NCBI RefSeq assembly: GCF_034047335.1
Contig: NZ_CP139137.1
Span: 2,108,001-2,172,000, forward strand
From: Chryseobacterium sp. JJR-5R
GTDB taxonomy: Bacteria; Bacteroidota; Bacteroidia; Flavobacteriales; Weeksellaceae
DNA length: 64,000 bases
Direction of reading: 5' to 3'
Under the pieces are notes generated by a model, which ran no database searches, was not told where the DNA came from, and worked only from the letters and a program-made list of their open reading frames with translations. Positions 26,347 to 35,157 of the stretch are shown piece by piece (within the stretch, counting starts at the first letter, position 1; each line of letters begins with the position of its first letter). The position numbers and the translations under genes are program-made.

Positions 26347-26374
26347 ATTTCTAACATCTAACTTCTAACTTAGA
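26347..26374. repeat. Right flank repeat of the four-helix-bundle element
   Basis: TTTCTAACATCTAACTTCTAA and following bases are the complement-type counterpart of the left flank words. It ends 11 bases before the purF start codon, so the element may have inserted just upstream of purF. Confidence 0.5.
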
Positions 26375-26384
26375 AAAAATAGAA

Positions 26385-27884
26385 ATGAAAAGTTTAGACA
26401 TTCATAAAAGTGAATATTTAAAACAATTTGAAACCGGGACCTACGGAAGGAACCTTTTCAGGACTCAGGAAGAAGAAAGGCTGGATGCTCCGAATGAGGA
26501 GTGCGGCATCTTCGGAATGTATTCTGATAATGACCTCGATACGTTTTCTCTTTCACAGTTCGGGCTTTTTGCGCTTCAGCACAGAGGCCAGGAAGCATGC
26601 GGTATTTCTGTTTTAAAAAACGGAAGGATTACCAACATGAAAGATGAGGGCCTGGTTCTGGATGTGTATAAGGAAATTGAACATCCTGAAACTTTTATGG
26701 GAAATTCTGCCATCGGGCATACCCGTTATACCACGGCAGGCGATAAAAAGAAATACAATTTTCAGCCTTTTTTCGCAAAGAACGAATATGACCAGATTAT
26801 TCTTTCCATTGCACACAACGGTAACCTTACCAATGCAAAGGAATTGAAAGCTGAACTTGAAGCAGAAGGGGTCGTATTCAGGGCAACTTCAGATTCTGAA
26901 GTTATCTTAAGGCTGATCCAGAAAAACCTTGACCTCGGGCTTCGTGCAGCGATCAAGATAACCATGGAAAAAATTGAAGGCGCTTATTCTGTAGTTGGGA
27001 TGACCCGGAATAAATTTTTCGCTTTCAGGGATTTCAATGGGATCAGACCGCTGGTTTTGGGAGCTATTGATGCCAATTCATATGTTGTGGCTTCAGAATC
27101 CGTAGCACTGGACGCCGTAGGTGCTCAGTATGTCCGTAATATTCTGCCGGGAGAGATTGTGTACACCAATGAAAACGAACCGGGGAAACTTCATTCCTAC
27201 ATGGCAGATGAAGAAAAAGGGAAGCAGAGGATCTGTTCTTTTGAATATATTTATTTCGCAAGGCCGGATTCTTCCCTGGAAAACATCAATGTCTATGAGA
27301 TCAGGGAGAAATCCGGAGAGAAAATCTGGCACCAGGCACCTGTGGATGCTGATGTGGTGATCGGGGTTCCTGATTCAGGGGTTCCTGCTGCCATCGGCTT
27401 TTCCAAGGCTTCGGGAATTCCGTTCCGTCCGGTTCTGATCAAGAACAGGTATATCGGAAGAAGCTTTATTGTCCCGACCCAGGAAATGAGGGAAAGGGTA
27501 GTGAACCTCAAGCTGAACCCGATTATTTCTGAAATCAAAGATAAAAGAGTGGTCATTATTGATGATTCTATTGTCCGCGGGACCACTTCAAAAAGACTGG
27601 TTAAAATTTTAAAGGATGCAGGTGTGAAGGAAATCCATTTCCGAAGCGTATCCCCGCCGATCATTGCACCTTGCTATCTTGGGATTGATACCCCTTCCAA
27701 AGATGATCTTATTTCTGCCAACATGACCACCGATCAGCTTAAAGATTATCTGGGCGTAGATTCCCTGGAATTTTTAAGCGTAGACAATCTGAAAGAAATC
27801 TTAGGTTCTGCCAACCACTGTTTCGGATGCTTCACAGAAGAATATCCCGTAGCAAAAGGGGAAGAAGTGGAATTATTCAACTAA
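26385..27884 (+). CDS. purF: Amidophosphoribosyltransferase
   Basis: First enzyme of de novo purine synthesis, 499 residues, transferring glutamine amide nitrogen to PRPP. The N-terminal nucleophile hydrolase domain has the catalytic cysteine at residue 40 in NEECGIFGMY, so a 39-residue propeptide must be removed, as in the Bacillus-type enzyme. Other glutaminase motifs (GHTRYTTAG, AHNGNLTNA) follow. The phosphoribosyltransferase domain carries the PRPP loop VVIIDDSIVRGTTS near residue 390. Cysteines in RICSFEYIYFARPDS and the late NHCFGCF fit the [4Fe-4S]-containing subgroup. It is expected to be feedback-inhibited by purine nucleotides. A strong terminator follows. Confidence 0.96.
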   Translation: MKSLDIHKSEYLKQFETGTYGRNLFRTQEEERLDAPNEECGIFGMYSDNDLDTFSLSQFGLFALQHRGQEACGISVLKNGRITNMKDEGLVLDVYKEIEHPETFMGNSAIGHTRYTTAGDKKKYNFQPFFAKNEYDQIILSIAHNGNLTNAKELKAELEAEGVVFRATSDSEVILRLIQKNLDLGLRAAIKITMEKIEGAYSVVGMTRNKFFAFRDFNGIRPLVLGAIDANSYVVASESVALDAVGAQYVRNILPGEIVYTNENEPGKLHSYMADEEKGKQRICSFEYIYFARPDSSLENINVYEIREKSGEKIWHQAPVDADVVIGVPDSGVPAAIGFSKASGIPFRPVLIKNRYIGRSFIVPTQEMRERVVNLKLNPIISEIKDKRVVIIDDSIVRGTTSKRLVKILKDAGVKEIHFRSVSPPIIAPCYLGIDTPSKDDLISANMTTDQLKDYLGVDSLEFLSVDNLKEILGSANHCFGCFTEEYPVAKGEEVELFN

Positions 27885-27915
27885 ATTATAACAATCTGCT
27901 ATTACCATAAAACAG

Positions 27916-27948
27916 AAAAGGTCAGGCTCTTGCGAGCCTGACCTTTTT
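27916..27948. terminator. Strong bidirectional terminator
   Basis: A 14-bp stem (AAAAGGTCAGGCTC and complement at 27934-27947) with a 4-base loop ends in T on one strand and A on the other. It serves purF and the convergent barrel gene. Confidence 0.9.
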
Positions 27949-27978
27949 ATTGAAATCAATTAATTGGTTGATTATATA

Positions 27979-28701
27979 TTAAAATTTATAATTTAATCCC
28001 AACTGGAATACCCTGTGCGTATTGATATTCTTCTGCATTTCGTTCATCGCACCGGAATTATCGGCAATATGCGTCAGGCTGTTGATGTACCTTGCATTGA
28101 TTCCTAAATTAGGAGTAAAATAATATCCAAGACCGATAGCCAAACCAAGATTGAATTTTTTGATATCATCTTTATTGATATCTTCGGAGTTAGACTGTGT
28201 CTGGCTTGTAGTGGTATCTAAAATGCTCGTAGTAACGGTTTGCTGTCCCTTGTTCTTACCGTCCAGGAAATAGCTTACTTCAGGTCCGGCTTCAAGATAG
28301 AAATTGTCTGCCGGCTTCATCTGCAGCATTACCGGTACAGAAATGTAGTTTAAAGTAGTGGTAAATTCCTGTTTAGTTCTTACTGTAGTGAAACCGGTGG
28401 TAACTTCATTATCAAGAATTACACTTTTTGCGCCTATCTGGTTATATAATACTTCCGGTTGAAGGGCAAATTTCTGAGATAAAGGAATATTAACAAAAAC
28501 ACCTGCATTAAAGCCAAGCTTCTGATTTTTTGAATTAAGCTGCTGTTCGCTGAACTGAGAAGCATTCCCACCTCCTTTGATACCGAATCTTACAGGCTCC
28601 TTTTTATTCAAAGGCATCTGTGAAATTTGTGCCGATGTTACTTCCTGGGCAAATACTAAGGTTCCTGCAACTAATGCTACTCCTAAAAATAACTTGTTCA
28701 T
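27979..28701 (-). CDS. Outer-membrane beta-barrel protein, porin-like
   Basis: Protein of 240 residues. Residues 1-18 are a signal peptide (LFLGVALVAGTLVFA before QEV). The rest alternates hydrophobic and polar residues, with the barrel words VRFGIKGGGNASQF, LGFNAGVFVNIPL, FALQPEVLYNQIG, YISVPVMLQMKPADNFYLEAGPEVSY and a final LGLNYKF, the pattern of PorT-like/OMP_b-brl barrels. The start at 28701 is chosen because the longer frame adds 37 residues before the signal sequence. A second, similar gene lies at 29124-29780, so they are paralogues. The function (pore or surface protein) is unknown. Confidence 0.87.
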   Translation of the reverse strand: MNKLFLGVALVAGTLVFAQEVTSAQISQMPLNKKEPVRFGIKGGGNASQFSEQQLNSKNQKLGFNAGVFVNIPLSQKFALQPEVLYNQIGAKSVILDNEVTTGFTTVRTKQEFTTTLNYISVPVMLQMKPADNFYLEAGPEVSYFLDGKNKGQQTVTTSILDTTTSQTQSNSEDINKDDIKKFNLGLAIGLGYYFTPNLGINARYINSLTHIADNSGAMNEMQKNINTHRVFQLGLNYKF

Positions 28702-29074
28702 AATTTTATTTTTTACTATTTTAAACTTTCTGCCTGATTGTTCAATCAGACATGAAGTACTTAACAAAATGCTTGCCAAACATTTAAGTGTTTGATTTTC
28801 AAAATAATACATCTCGATAAATATCTGTTTTAAATCCCGCGTATTGGATTTAATATAATTAACGATCCGTATTTATGCAAAAAAAAACCTAATTCATAAG
28901 AAGATTAATAAAGAATGATTTGCTGTTGTAGGTTCTCTTCAGATAAAGTTGAATTATGAACAGGATTTAATAATCAGTATCATCCACTTCTTAAATATAT
29001 AGTTACGGTGAACTTCTTCCGGTTTCACCGGAGTATGATGGCAGGCTTTTATGCCTATGATCATTCCATAAAAA

Positions 29075-29099
29075 AAAACCGGACTTAAAATCCGGTTTT
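29075..29099 (-). terminator. Terminator for the minus-strand barrel gene
   Basis: AAAACCGGA at 29075-29083 and TCCGGTTTT at 29091-29099 pair; read on the minus strand the stem is followed by a long T-run. Confidence 0.8.
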
Positions 29100-29123
29100 A
29101 TATTTAAATCTTTAATTTGATTC

Positions 29124-29780
29124 TTAGAATTTAAAAGCTAAACCAACCTGGAATACATTGTTTCTGATCGCATCAGAATTATTTGGTCTGTCTTTAGCAA
29201 TATCTGTAAGACCGGCAACATATCTTGCAGTAATACCGATGTTATCTGTAAAATAATAACCTGCACCAAGACCAATACCGAAGTTAAAAGTACTGAAATT
29301 ATCTTTATAATTACCTGATTCAGAAATTACATTGTTGTTGGTTTCGTTTTTAGCTTTGTTTTTTGCACTCACCATAAAACCGAATTCCGGACCTGCTTCT
29401 ACATATAAGTTTGGAATCAGGTTATACTGCAACATTACAGGTACAGTAATATAATCAAGGTGATTGGCGTAAGAATACGTGTTGTTTCCGATTCTTGTAT
29501 CATATTTATCGCCATACTGAGAATATAAAACCTCCGGCTGAACGCTGAACATACTTCCTACCGGAATGTTTGCGAAAACACCTGCATTAAAACCGATTTT
29601 AGATCCCTGATCTTCCAAAGAGCCGTTATCTGAAAGTGAAGATACGTTCATACCTGCCTTAATACCAAATCTTACAGCACTGTCAGGAGACATGTTAGAA
29701 GTGGTAGTGGTAGTAGTGGTAGTCTGAGCAAATGCTAATGAACCAGCTGTTAATGCCATTCCTAAAATTAACTTTTTCAT
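29124..29780 (-). CDS. Outer-membrane beta-barrel protein, paralogue of its neighbour
   Basis: Protein of 218 residues. Residues 1-18 are a signal peptide (ILGMALTAGSLAFA before QTT), then a TTTTTTT stretch. It repeats the same barrel words as the gene at 27979: VRFGIKAGMNVSSL, IGFNAGVFANIPVGSMFSVQPEVLYSQYG, ITVPVMLQYNLIPNLYVEAGPEFGF and VGLAFKF at the C terminus. The two are tandem paralogues from a duplication. It is a separate unit with its own terminator, so the pair is probably expressed independently. Confidence 0.87.
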   Translation of the reverse strand: MKKLILGMALTAGSLAFAQTTTTTTTTSNMSPDSAVRFGIKAGMNVSSLSDNGSLEDQGSKIGFNAGVFANIPVGSMFSVQPEVLYSQYGDKYDTRIGNNTYSYANHLDYITVPVMLQYNLIPNLYVEAGPEFGFMVSAKNKAKNETNNNVISESGNYKDNFSTFNFGIGLGAGYYFTDNIGITARYVAGLTDIAKDRPNNSDAIRNNVFQVGLAFKF

Positions 29781-30048
29781 AACTTTAATTTTTAATAATT
29801 TAATTTCTAATATTTAAATTTTACTACTTGTCATTATTATGACAGGTACTTTCTCTCAAATTACTTGCCAAAAAATGCAGCTATGATAAATATCAGTAAA
29901 AGAAATACCAGCAAAACAGGCCAATTTTGATTTTATGATGCTTCAAATCAATATATTAAATCTTTAATTAAACAATTGTTTAGAAATGATCTAAATTATT
30001 GAGGCGGAAGACATGTCACAAATTTTATGCCCTTATTAAAAAATGGCG

Positions 30049-31095
30049 TTATGCATCGTTCAGTTTCCTGTAAAATGTGAGTGATTCCGAAATGCTTTTA
30101 CGGCTGCATTCATGGTCAAAAATGCAGGCTCCGATTCCCGACAGCAAAGAAAAGAGAATGGTGTTGCCGGCATTCTTCTTATCATTTAGTAAAAGATCGA
30201 AAATGTCATCATCACTAAAATCACTGATGTCAAGATATGGATAGTATTTCTGAATATTCCCGATAATCAGGTCACAGTCTTCCGCGGAGATCAGACCTTC
30301 CGCAAAAGAAAGGTAAGCTTCCGTAATCATACCCATGGCAACAGCCTCGCCATGCAGGACCGGGTTTTTCTGGTTCAGATACAGACTTTCAACAGCGTGG
30401 CCGATCGTATGCCCGAAATTCAGGGTCTTCCTGATGTTTTTCTCATGGAAATCCTGACGGACGACATCCTGTTTGATGTCCATCGAAGTTTTGATATGGG
30501 GAATGATGGCTTGTGCATCCAGCTTCTGCATCCGGATAAGGTGTTCCCAATGGATTTTATCTGCAATGAGCCCGTGTTTCAGCATTTCCGCAAACCCGCT
30601 TCTCAGTTCTTTGAAGGGCAGTGTTTCCAGGAATTCAGGATAGACAAAAATGTGTTCCGGGAAGGTGAAGGTACCCACCATATTCTTATAATGCATCAGG
30701 TCAATCCCTGTTTTTCCTCCTATGGCAGCATCGCACATGGATAAAAGGGTAGTGGGGATATTAATGAACTGGATCCCTCTTTTATAGGTAGAGGCAACAA
30801 AACCGCCCATATCCGTAATCACGCCGCCGCCCAGGTTGATCACCAGTGCTTTCCGGTCGGCCTGCATTTCCGTAAGAATTTCCCAGAGCTGGTTCGCCGT
30901 CTGGATATTTTTCATTTCCTCGCCTGCTTCAATCTCCAGGATTTCAAAGGCAAGATCGGTTTCCATATTCCCGAGCAGGACAGGGAGGCAGTATTCATGG
31001 GTGTTTTCATCCACCAGAATAAAGATCTTGCTAAAGGACTTTCTGTCCAGGAATTCGTTTAATGAAGAAAAATTATCGTCTGTTATCGTGATCAT
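30049..31095 (-). CDS. aroB: 3-dehydroquinate synthase
   Basis: Second enzyme of the shikimate pathway, 348 residues, converting DAHP to 3-dehydroquinate with NAD and a divalent metal. The signature NLGGGVITDMGGFVASTYKRGI is near residue 83, followed by the AAIGGKTGID substrate motif near 120, the metal-ligand region GFAEMLKHGLI near 175 and the late metal-binding histidines in NFGHTIGHAVE near 235. I start at the ATG at 31095 giving MITITDDNF; the longer frame to 31137 adds 14 residues that the family lacks. It is divergent from the pseudouridine synthase gene, with about 100 bases between them. Confidence 0.94.
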   Translation of the reverse strand: MITITDDNFSSLNEFLDRKSFSKIFILVDENTHEYCLPVLLGNMETDLAFEILEIEAGEEMKNIQTANQLWEILTEMQADRKALVINLGGGVITDMGGFVASTYKRGIQFINIPTTLLSMCDAAIGGKTGIDLMHYKNMVGTFTFPEHIFVYPEFLETLPFKELRSGFAEMLKHGLIADKIHWEHLIRMQKLDAQAIIPHIKTSMDIKQDVVRQDFHEKNIRKTLNFGHTIGHAVESLYLNQKNPVLHGEAVAMGMITEAYLSFAEGLISAEDCDLIIGNIQKYYPYLDISDFSDDDIFDLLLNDKKNAGNTILFSLLSGIGACIFDHECSRKSISESLTFYRKLNDA

Positions 31096-31176
31096 TTTCG
31101 GATTTTCTGTAGGGTTATTTATACAACTATATAACAAAGTTATGATTCTTAATTTTTAACTCGTTGGTAAATATAC

Positions 31177-31184
31177 TATCTTTG
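31177..31184 (+). promoter_or_regulatory. Bacteroidota -7 promoter element
   Basis: TATCTTTG matches TAnnTTTG and lies 15 bases before the ATG at 31200; it supports this start over an in-frame GTG/ATG-like start at 31164. Confidence 0.55.
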
Positions 31185-31199
31185 CAGAAATTTTTAGAA

Positions 31200-32348
31200 A
31201 TGAGCAGAGATAATAATTCAGGAAAACCCAAAAGACCAAGAAGTTCAACAAGAAATAATTCTGATGATTCTCGCGCTTCCAGATCCGGAAATTCTTCAGG
31301 GTCAAAACCTTTCAAAAAGCCATTTCCAAAGGCCGGCGAGAGAAATTCTGATTCAAGGGGCGGCAGTGACAACAGTTACGAGAGCCGTATGGAAAAGAAA
31401 TACTCAAAAATTGAAAAAGAACCTTTTATTACCAATCCGGGTGAAGAGAAAAAGTCATTTGCAAAACCGGCTTCCAAAAGAGGCGGCAGCAGAAGCAATG
31501 CTTTCGATGCCCGGGATAAATATGAAAGAGGCAGCTTAAAATACGGCAGGAGACCTTCCGCCGGTGATGAGAAAGACGACCGTGCGAAATCTTTTGTACA
31601 GAAAAGAAGGCTGAATAAAATTGAAAAAGATATTCATAAAGATACCATCCGTTTAAATAAATATATCGCCAATTCAGGAATCTGCAGCCGCAGGGAAGCT
31701 GATGACCTGATTGTTCAGGGGTTGGTGGAAGTAAACGGAAAGGTAGTAAATGAAATGGGCTACCAGGTTCAGAAGACAGATAAAGTAGTGTTCGACGGGC
31801 AGAATATCACCCCGGAAAAGCCTGTGTACGTCCTGCTGAATAAGCCGAAAGGGTATATCTCTACCACAAAAGATGACAAAGCCAGAAAAACCGTAATGGA
31901 CCTTGTAGCCAATGCTTCGCCGTACCGCGTTTTCCCTGTAGGAAGATTAGACCGTTCCACAACAGGCGTTATTCTTCTGACGAATGACGGGCACATGACG
32001 AAAAAACTGACGCACCCGTCATTCGATGCCAAGAAAATCTACCATGTGACGCTGGATAAGAAGCTGAGCCATGAAGATATGAAGCTCATCGTAGAAGGAA
32101 TCCGTTTGGATGAAGGTATCGCGGTAGTGGACCAGATTTCTTTTATTGAAGGCAAACCGAAAAATGAAATCGGGATTGAAATCCATATCGGCTGGAACCG
32201 TGTCATCAGAAGGATTTTCCAAAGGTTAGGATATGAAGTGGAAGCGCTGGACAGGGTAATGTTTGCCGGCTTAACGAAAAAGAACATCAAGAGAGGGCAC
32301 TGGAGGATCCTTACGGAACTGGAAGTGAACAATCTTAAAATGCTTTAA
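31200..32348 (+). CDS. Pseudouridine synthase (RsuA/RluB type) with basic N-terminal extension
   Basis: RNA-modifying enzyme of 382 residues. Residues 1-140 are a Ser/Lys/Arg/Gly-rich low-complexity extension, probably disordered and RNA-binding. Residues 145-190 form an S4 RNA-binding domain (IRLNKYIANSGICSRREADDLI). The catalytic domain follows, with the aspartate in GRLDRSTTGVILLTNDG near residue 258 and the terminal RRIFQRLGYEVEALDRV. It pseudouridylates rRNA; the position is not identifiable. Extended N termini of this sort are common in Bacteroidota. The start at 31200 follows a TAnnTTTG box. Confidence 0.92.
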   Translation: MSRDNNSGKPKRPRSSTRNNSDDSRASRSGNSSGSKPFKKPFPKAGERNSDSRGGSDNSYESRMEKKYSKIEKEPFITNPGEEKKSFAKPASKRGGSRSNAFDARDKYERGSLKYGRRPSAGDEKDDRAKSFVQKRRLNKIEKDIHKDTIRLNKYIANSGICSRREADDLIVQGLVEVNGKVVNEMGYQVQKTDKVVFDGQNITPEKPVYVLLNKPKGYISTTKDDKARKTVMDLVANASPYRVFPVGRLDRSTTGVILLTNDGHMTKKLTHPSFDAKKIYHVTLDKKLSHEDMKLIVEGIRLDEGIAVVDQISFIEGKPKNEIGIEIHIGWNRVIRRIFQRLGYEVEALDRVMFAGLTKKNIKRGHWRILTELEVNNLKML

Positions 32349-32351
32349 TTA

Positions 32352-32503
32352 AGTGATGAGTTATGAGTCATAAATTTATTTAAAAATGGGCATAACAACA
32401 ATAATTTCATCCTGAATAAATAAAATTCCGCAGATAATCTCTGCGGAATTTTTATTTTTACCAAGAGTTTATAAAACGATAAATTAACTCATAATTCATA
32501 ACT
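32352..32503. repeat. Imperfect inverted repeats flanking a terminator
   Basis: GATGAGTTATGAGTCATAAATTT near 32356-32378 (given here only as a stretch of short words) has a complementary counterpart AATTAACTCATAATTCATAACT at 32482-32503. The words resemble the dispersed TTATGA/TCATAA repeats common in flavobacteria. The terminator lies in the middle. Confidence 0.4.
32422..32453. terminator. Bidirectional terminator between convergent genes
   Basis: AAAATTCCGCAGA at 32422-32434 pairs with TCTGCGGAATTTT at 32440-32452. It separates the pseudouridine synthase from nicotinamidase. Confidence 0.85.
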
Positions 32504-32507
32504 ATTG

Positions 32508-33113
32508 TTATCCTAAAACGGTTACGCCTTTCTGGATCATTTCATAGATTGCATCCCTTCCGTTATCAGGCTTAACATTTACAGCACGGGTACCGTTAAA
32601 ATGGAGGCAGGTGATATAGCCTTCAGCAACAGCATCGGTACAGGTGAATTTCACGCAATAATCCATCGCGAGGCCTGTAATTTCCAGTAGCTGGATATCA
32701 TGATATTTCAAAAAATCATCCAGACCGGTTTTCATAAAGTGGTTGTTGTCCTGGAAGCCGCTGTAGGCATCAATTTCCGTGTTTTTGCCTTTCTGAATGA
32801 TATGGGTAACTTTGTCCCTGTTCAGGTCTTTGTGGAATTCTGCCCCGAAAGTCCCTTGGATACAGTGGTCCGGCCACATAAACTGCGGAACGCCGTTCAG
32901 GATAATGCTTTCTCCCACCTTTCTGCCGTTGTTGCTTGCAAAACTTTTATGATTGACAGGATGCCAGTCCTGAGTCAGTATAATCTGGTCATATTCATTT
33001 TCCTCCATTAAGGCATTGATGTACGGAATTACCTCATTGGCTCCCGGAACTGCCAGTGCGCCGCCTTCACAAAAATCATTCTGTACATCGACGATTATTA
33101 ATGCTTTTTTCAT
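32508..33113 (-). CDS. pncA: Nicotinamidase
   Basis: Bifunctional nicotinamidase/pyrazinamidase-type cysteine hydrolase of 201 residues, turning nicotinamide into nicotinate in NAD salvage. The catalytic Asp9 lies in IIVDVQNDFCEGGALAVPGA. Metal-binding residues are in TQDWHPVNHKSFA near 50-60. The catalytic lysine is in IQKGKNTEIDAYSGF near 110, and the nucleophilic cysteine is in ITGLAMDYCVKFTCTDA near 153. The length fits the family. It is monocistronic, convergent with the pseudouridine synthase gene. Confidence 0.94.
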   Translation of the reverse strand: MKKALIIVDVQNDFCEGGALAVPGANEVIPYINALMEENEYDQIILTQDWHPVNHKSFASNNGRKVGESIILNGVPQFMWPDHCIQGTFGAEFHKDLNRDKVTHIIQKGKNTEIDAYSGFQDNNHFMKTGLDDFLKYHDIQLLEITGLAMDYCVKFTCTDAVAEGYITCLHFNGTRAVNVKPDNGRDAIYEMIQKGVTVLG

Positions 33114-33260
33114 ATTTAAATTCTCGGATATTTATAATCTTATCTTACAAAATTAACATTCAAAAAATTGTCCAAAGAAAAATTATCGGACAAATAGGCA
33201 TCTTATGCATAAAATCCGTTGCTTGTTCAGTTTATGGATAAAAAACCAGCTTCAATAGCT

Positions 33261-33268
33261 TATCTTTG
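33261..33268 (+). promoter_or_regulatory. Bacteroidota -7 promoter element
   Basis: TATCTTTG matches TAnnTTTG and lies 17 bases before the helicase ATG at 33286. Confidence 0.5.
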
Positions 33269-33285
33269 CAGCAAATAAGTATTTT

Positions 33286-34428
33286 ATGTCATTTGAGTCT
33301 TTAGGATTATCACACAACATCATCCGTTCCGTTAACAAACTGGGCTATCTGAAGCCATTCCCGATCCAGGAGCAGGCAATACCCGTTATTTTACAGGGAA
33401 AAGACCTGATGGGAATCGCACAGACAGGTTCCGGAAAGACTGCCTGTTTTGTGATGCCTATTTTGGAAAAACTACAGAATGAAGAAGGAAAGAAAGACCG
33501 TAATATTCAGGTCCTGATATTGGTGCCTACCCGTGAACTGGCCATCCAGATTGATGAGGTGTTCAGGAGCTTTACGGAAAACCTGAAGCGTGAAATCCGT
33601 ACCATGGCAGTATACGGCGGCGTTTCCATTAATCCGCAGATGAAAGGAATGTTCGGGGTGGAAGTCCTTATCGCAACCCCCGGCCGGTTACTGGACCTGA
33701 TTGACCACAATGCACTGAGCATTTCAGGAATCCGGCATCTGGTAATTGATGAGGCGGATAAAATGTTCCAGCTGGGCTTTGACGAGGAAATGAATAAGAT
33801 TTTTGCACTGATGCCCGTCATGAAGCAGACCATATTGTTTTCGGCCACCTTAAATGATAAGGTTTCTGAAATGAAGCAGCGCCTCTCCATTGACCCTACA
33901 GTTATTGAAGTAAAGAAAAAAGAGGTTGAGATTGACCACATCGAGCAGGTGGCTTATCATGTTTCTCCGGAGAACAAAGGCCCTTTCCTGCGTTACCTGA
34001 TTAAAGAAAAAAAGGTTGAAAAAGCCCTTATTTTTGTTTCGTCAACAAAATCCGCGGATAATTTAGTGGAAAAACTGAAGAAGAATAAAATAAAAGCAGT
34101 CGCTGTTCACAGCCAGAAGTCACAGGGTGCCCGAAGGAATAATTTAGAGGAGTTTAAAGTAAACGGAGCCCAGATCCTGGTAGCAACCGACTTAATCGGA
34201 AGGGGTATCCATATTGAATCGCTGCCGTGCGTGATTAATTATGAACTGCCGCGTTCCCCGTTGGATTATGTTCACCGGATCGGAAGGACGGGCAGGGCTG
34301 ACGAAACAGGAACAGCCATCAGTATCCTTACTGATGACGAGTTGCAGCATTTCCGGGTAATCCAGAAGAAAATGGGCAAGAAAGTGACGTTACAAAGGAC
34401 GGAAGGTATTGATTTACATGGATATTAA
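33286..34428 (+). CDS. DEAD-box RNA helicase
   Basis: ATP-dependent RNA helicase of 380 residues, with the core only and no long C-terminal tail. The Q motif (PFPIQEQAIPVIL) near residue 30, Walker A AQTGSGKT near 46, PTRELAIQ near 82, DEAD near 157, SAT near 188 and HRIGRTGR near 330 are all intact. RhlE-like enzymes have this compact core; a role in ribosome assembly or mRNA decay at low temperature is plausible but not shown. A hairpin with a T-run follows. Confidence 0.93.
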   Translation: MSFESLGLSHNIIRSVNKLGYLKPFPIQEQAIPVILQGKDLMGIAQTGSGKTACFVMPILEKLQNEEGKKDRNIQVLILVPTRELAIQIDEVFRSFTENLKREIRTMAVYGGVSINPQMKGMFGVEVLIATPGRLLDLIDHNALSISGIRHLVIDEADKMFQLGFDEEMNKIFALMPVMKQTILFSATLNDKVSEMKQRLSIDPTVIEVKKKEVEIDHIEQVAYHVSPENKGPFLRYLIKEKKVEKALIFVSSTKSADNLVEKLKKNKIKAVAVHSQKSQGARRNNLEEFKVNGAQILVATDLIGRGIHIESLPCVINYELPRSPLDYVHRIGRTGRADETGTAISILTDDELQHFRVIQKKMGKKVTLQRTEGIDLHGY

Positions 34429-34445
34429 TGCATTAACGGCATGAT

Positions 34446-34482
34446 AAAAAGCTTCAGTTTTAACGGAATTAAAGCTTTTTTG
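34446..34482 (+). terminator. Hairpin terminator after helicase
   Basis: AAAAAGCTT at 34446-34454 pairs with AAGCTTTTT at about 34472-34480 around a 17-base loop and continues in T. Confidence 0.55.
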
Positions 34483-34620
34483 TTTCAGATTCTCAATTTT
34501 TAGTAAATTTACAGAAACGAACTCTCAAAACCGGCCAAAAACATTGGGCAAATCTGTATATGAAAGAGGAATCTCAGTATCATCCGGAATTGCTTCTATG
34601 CATTAAATATTATATTAATA

Positions 34621-35157
34621 ATGAGCGATTTAGAATACAAAAAATTTCCGATCGGGAAATTTGAATATCCTGAAAATATCTGTGATATTAAACTGGATGA
34701 ATACATAGCCGCAATCAGGGATTTTCCGGGCAGGCTGAAAACCCTTATTAAGGATTTCAGTGAAGATCAGTTCGATACGCAGTACAGGCAGGGCGGCTGG
34801 ACGGTAAGACAGGTTGTCAATCATCTTGCAGACAGCCATATCAACAGTTTTATCCGTTTTAAATTAGCCCTCACCGAAGATAATCCTTCTATAAAACCTT
34901 ATGATGAAGCAAAATGGGCCGAACTGCAGGACAGTGTAAGCATGCCCGTGAAAGCATCCATGAAAATGCTTAAAGGGACGCACCAAAGATGGGCGGTATT
35001 ACTGAAAACCATGACAAACAAACAGTTTGAAAGAACTTTTCATCATCCTGAGCATAACAAAAACTATAATCTGAGAGCCTGCCTTGCCCTGTATGTGTGG
35101 CACTGCAAACATCATTTTGCCCACATCGAAAATCTGAAGAAAGAAAAAGGCTGGTGA
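34621..35157 (+). CDS. DinB-fold thiol transferase/hydrolase (YfiT/BstA-like)
   Basis: Protein of 178 residues of the DinB_2/YfiT family. The opening FPIGKFEYPENI, the GGWTVRQVVNHLADSHINSF motif near residue 58 (metal-binding His) and the terminal LYVWHCKHHFAHIENL near 158 with two more histidines are the metal site. In Bacillus a relative (BstA) is a bacillithiol S-transferase. This is in line with the bacillithiol-linked YtxJ gene two genes downstream. Its 3' end overlaps the next gene by four bases (GTGA), so the operon is translationally coupled. Confidence 0.87.
   Translation: MSDLEYKKFPIGKFEYPENICDIKLDEYIAAIRDFPGRLKTLIKDFSEDQFDTQYRQGGWTVRQVVNHLADSHINSFIRFKLALTEDNPSIKPYDEAKWAELQDSVSMPVKASMKMLKGTHQRWAVLLKTMTNKQFERTFHHPEHNKNYNLRACLALYVWHCKHHFAHIENLKKEKGW

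Noticed and set aside
25930-26374. The four-helix-bundle region as a true 23S rRNA intervening sequence
   Set aside because: No rRNA gene is in the window; only the protein family is shared with such elements.
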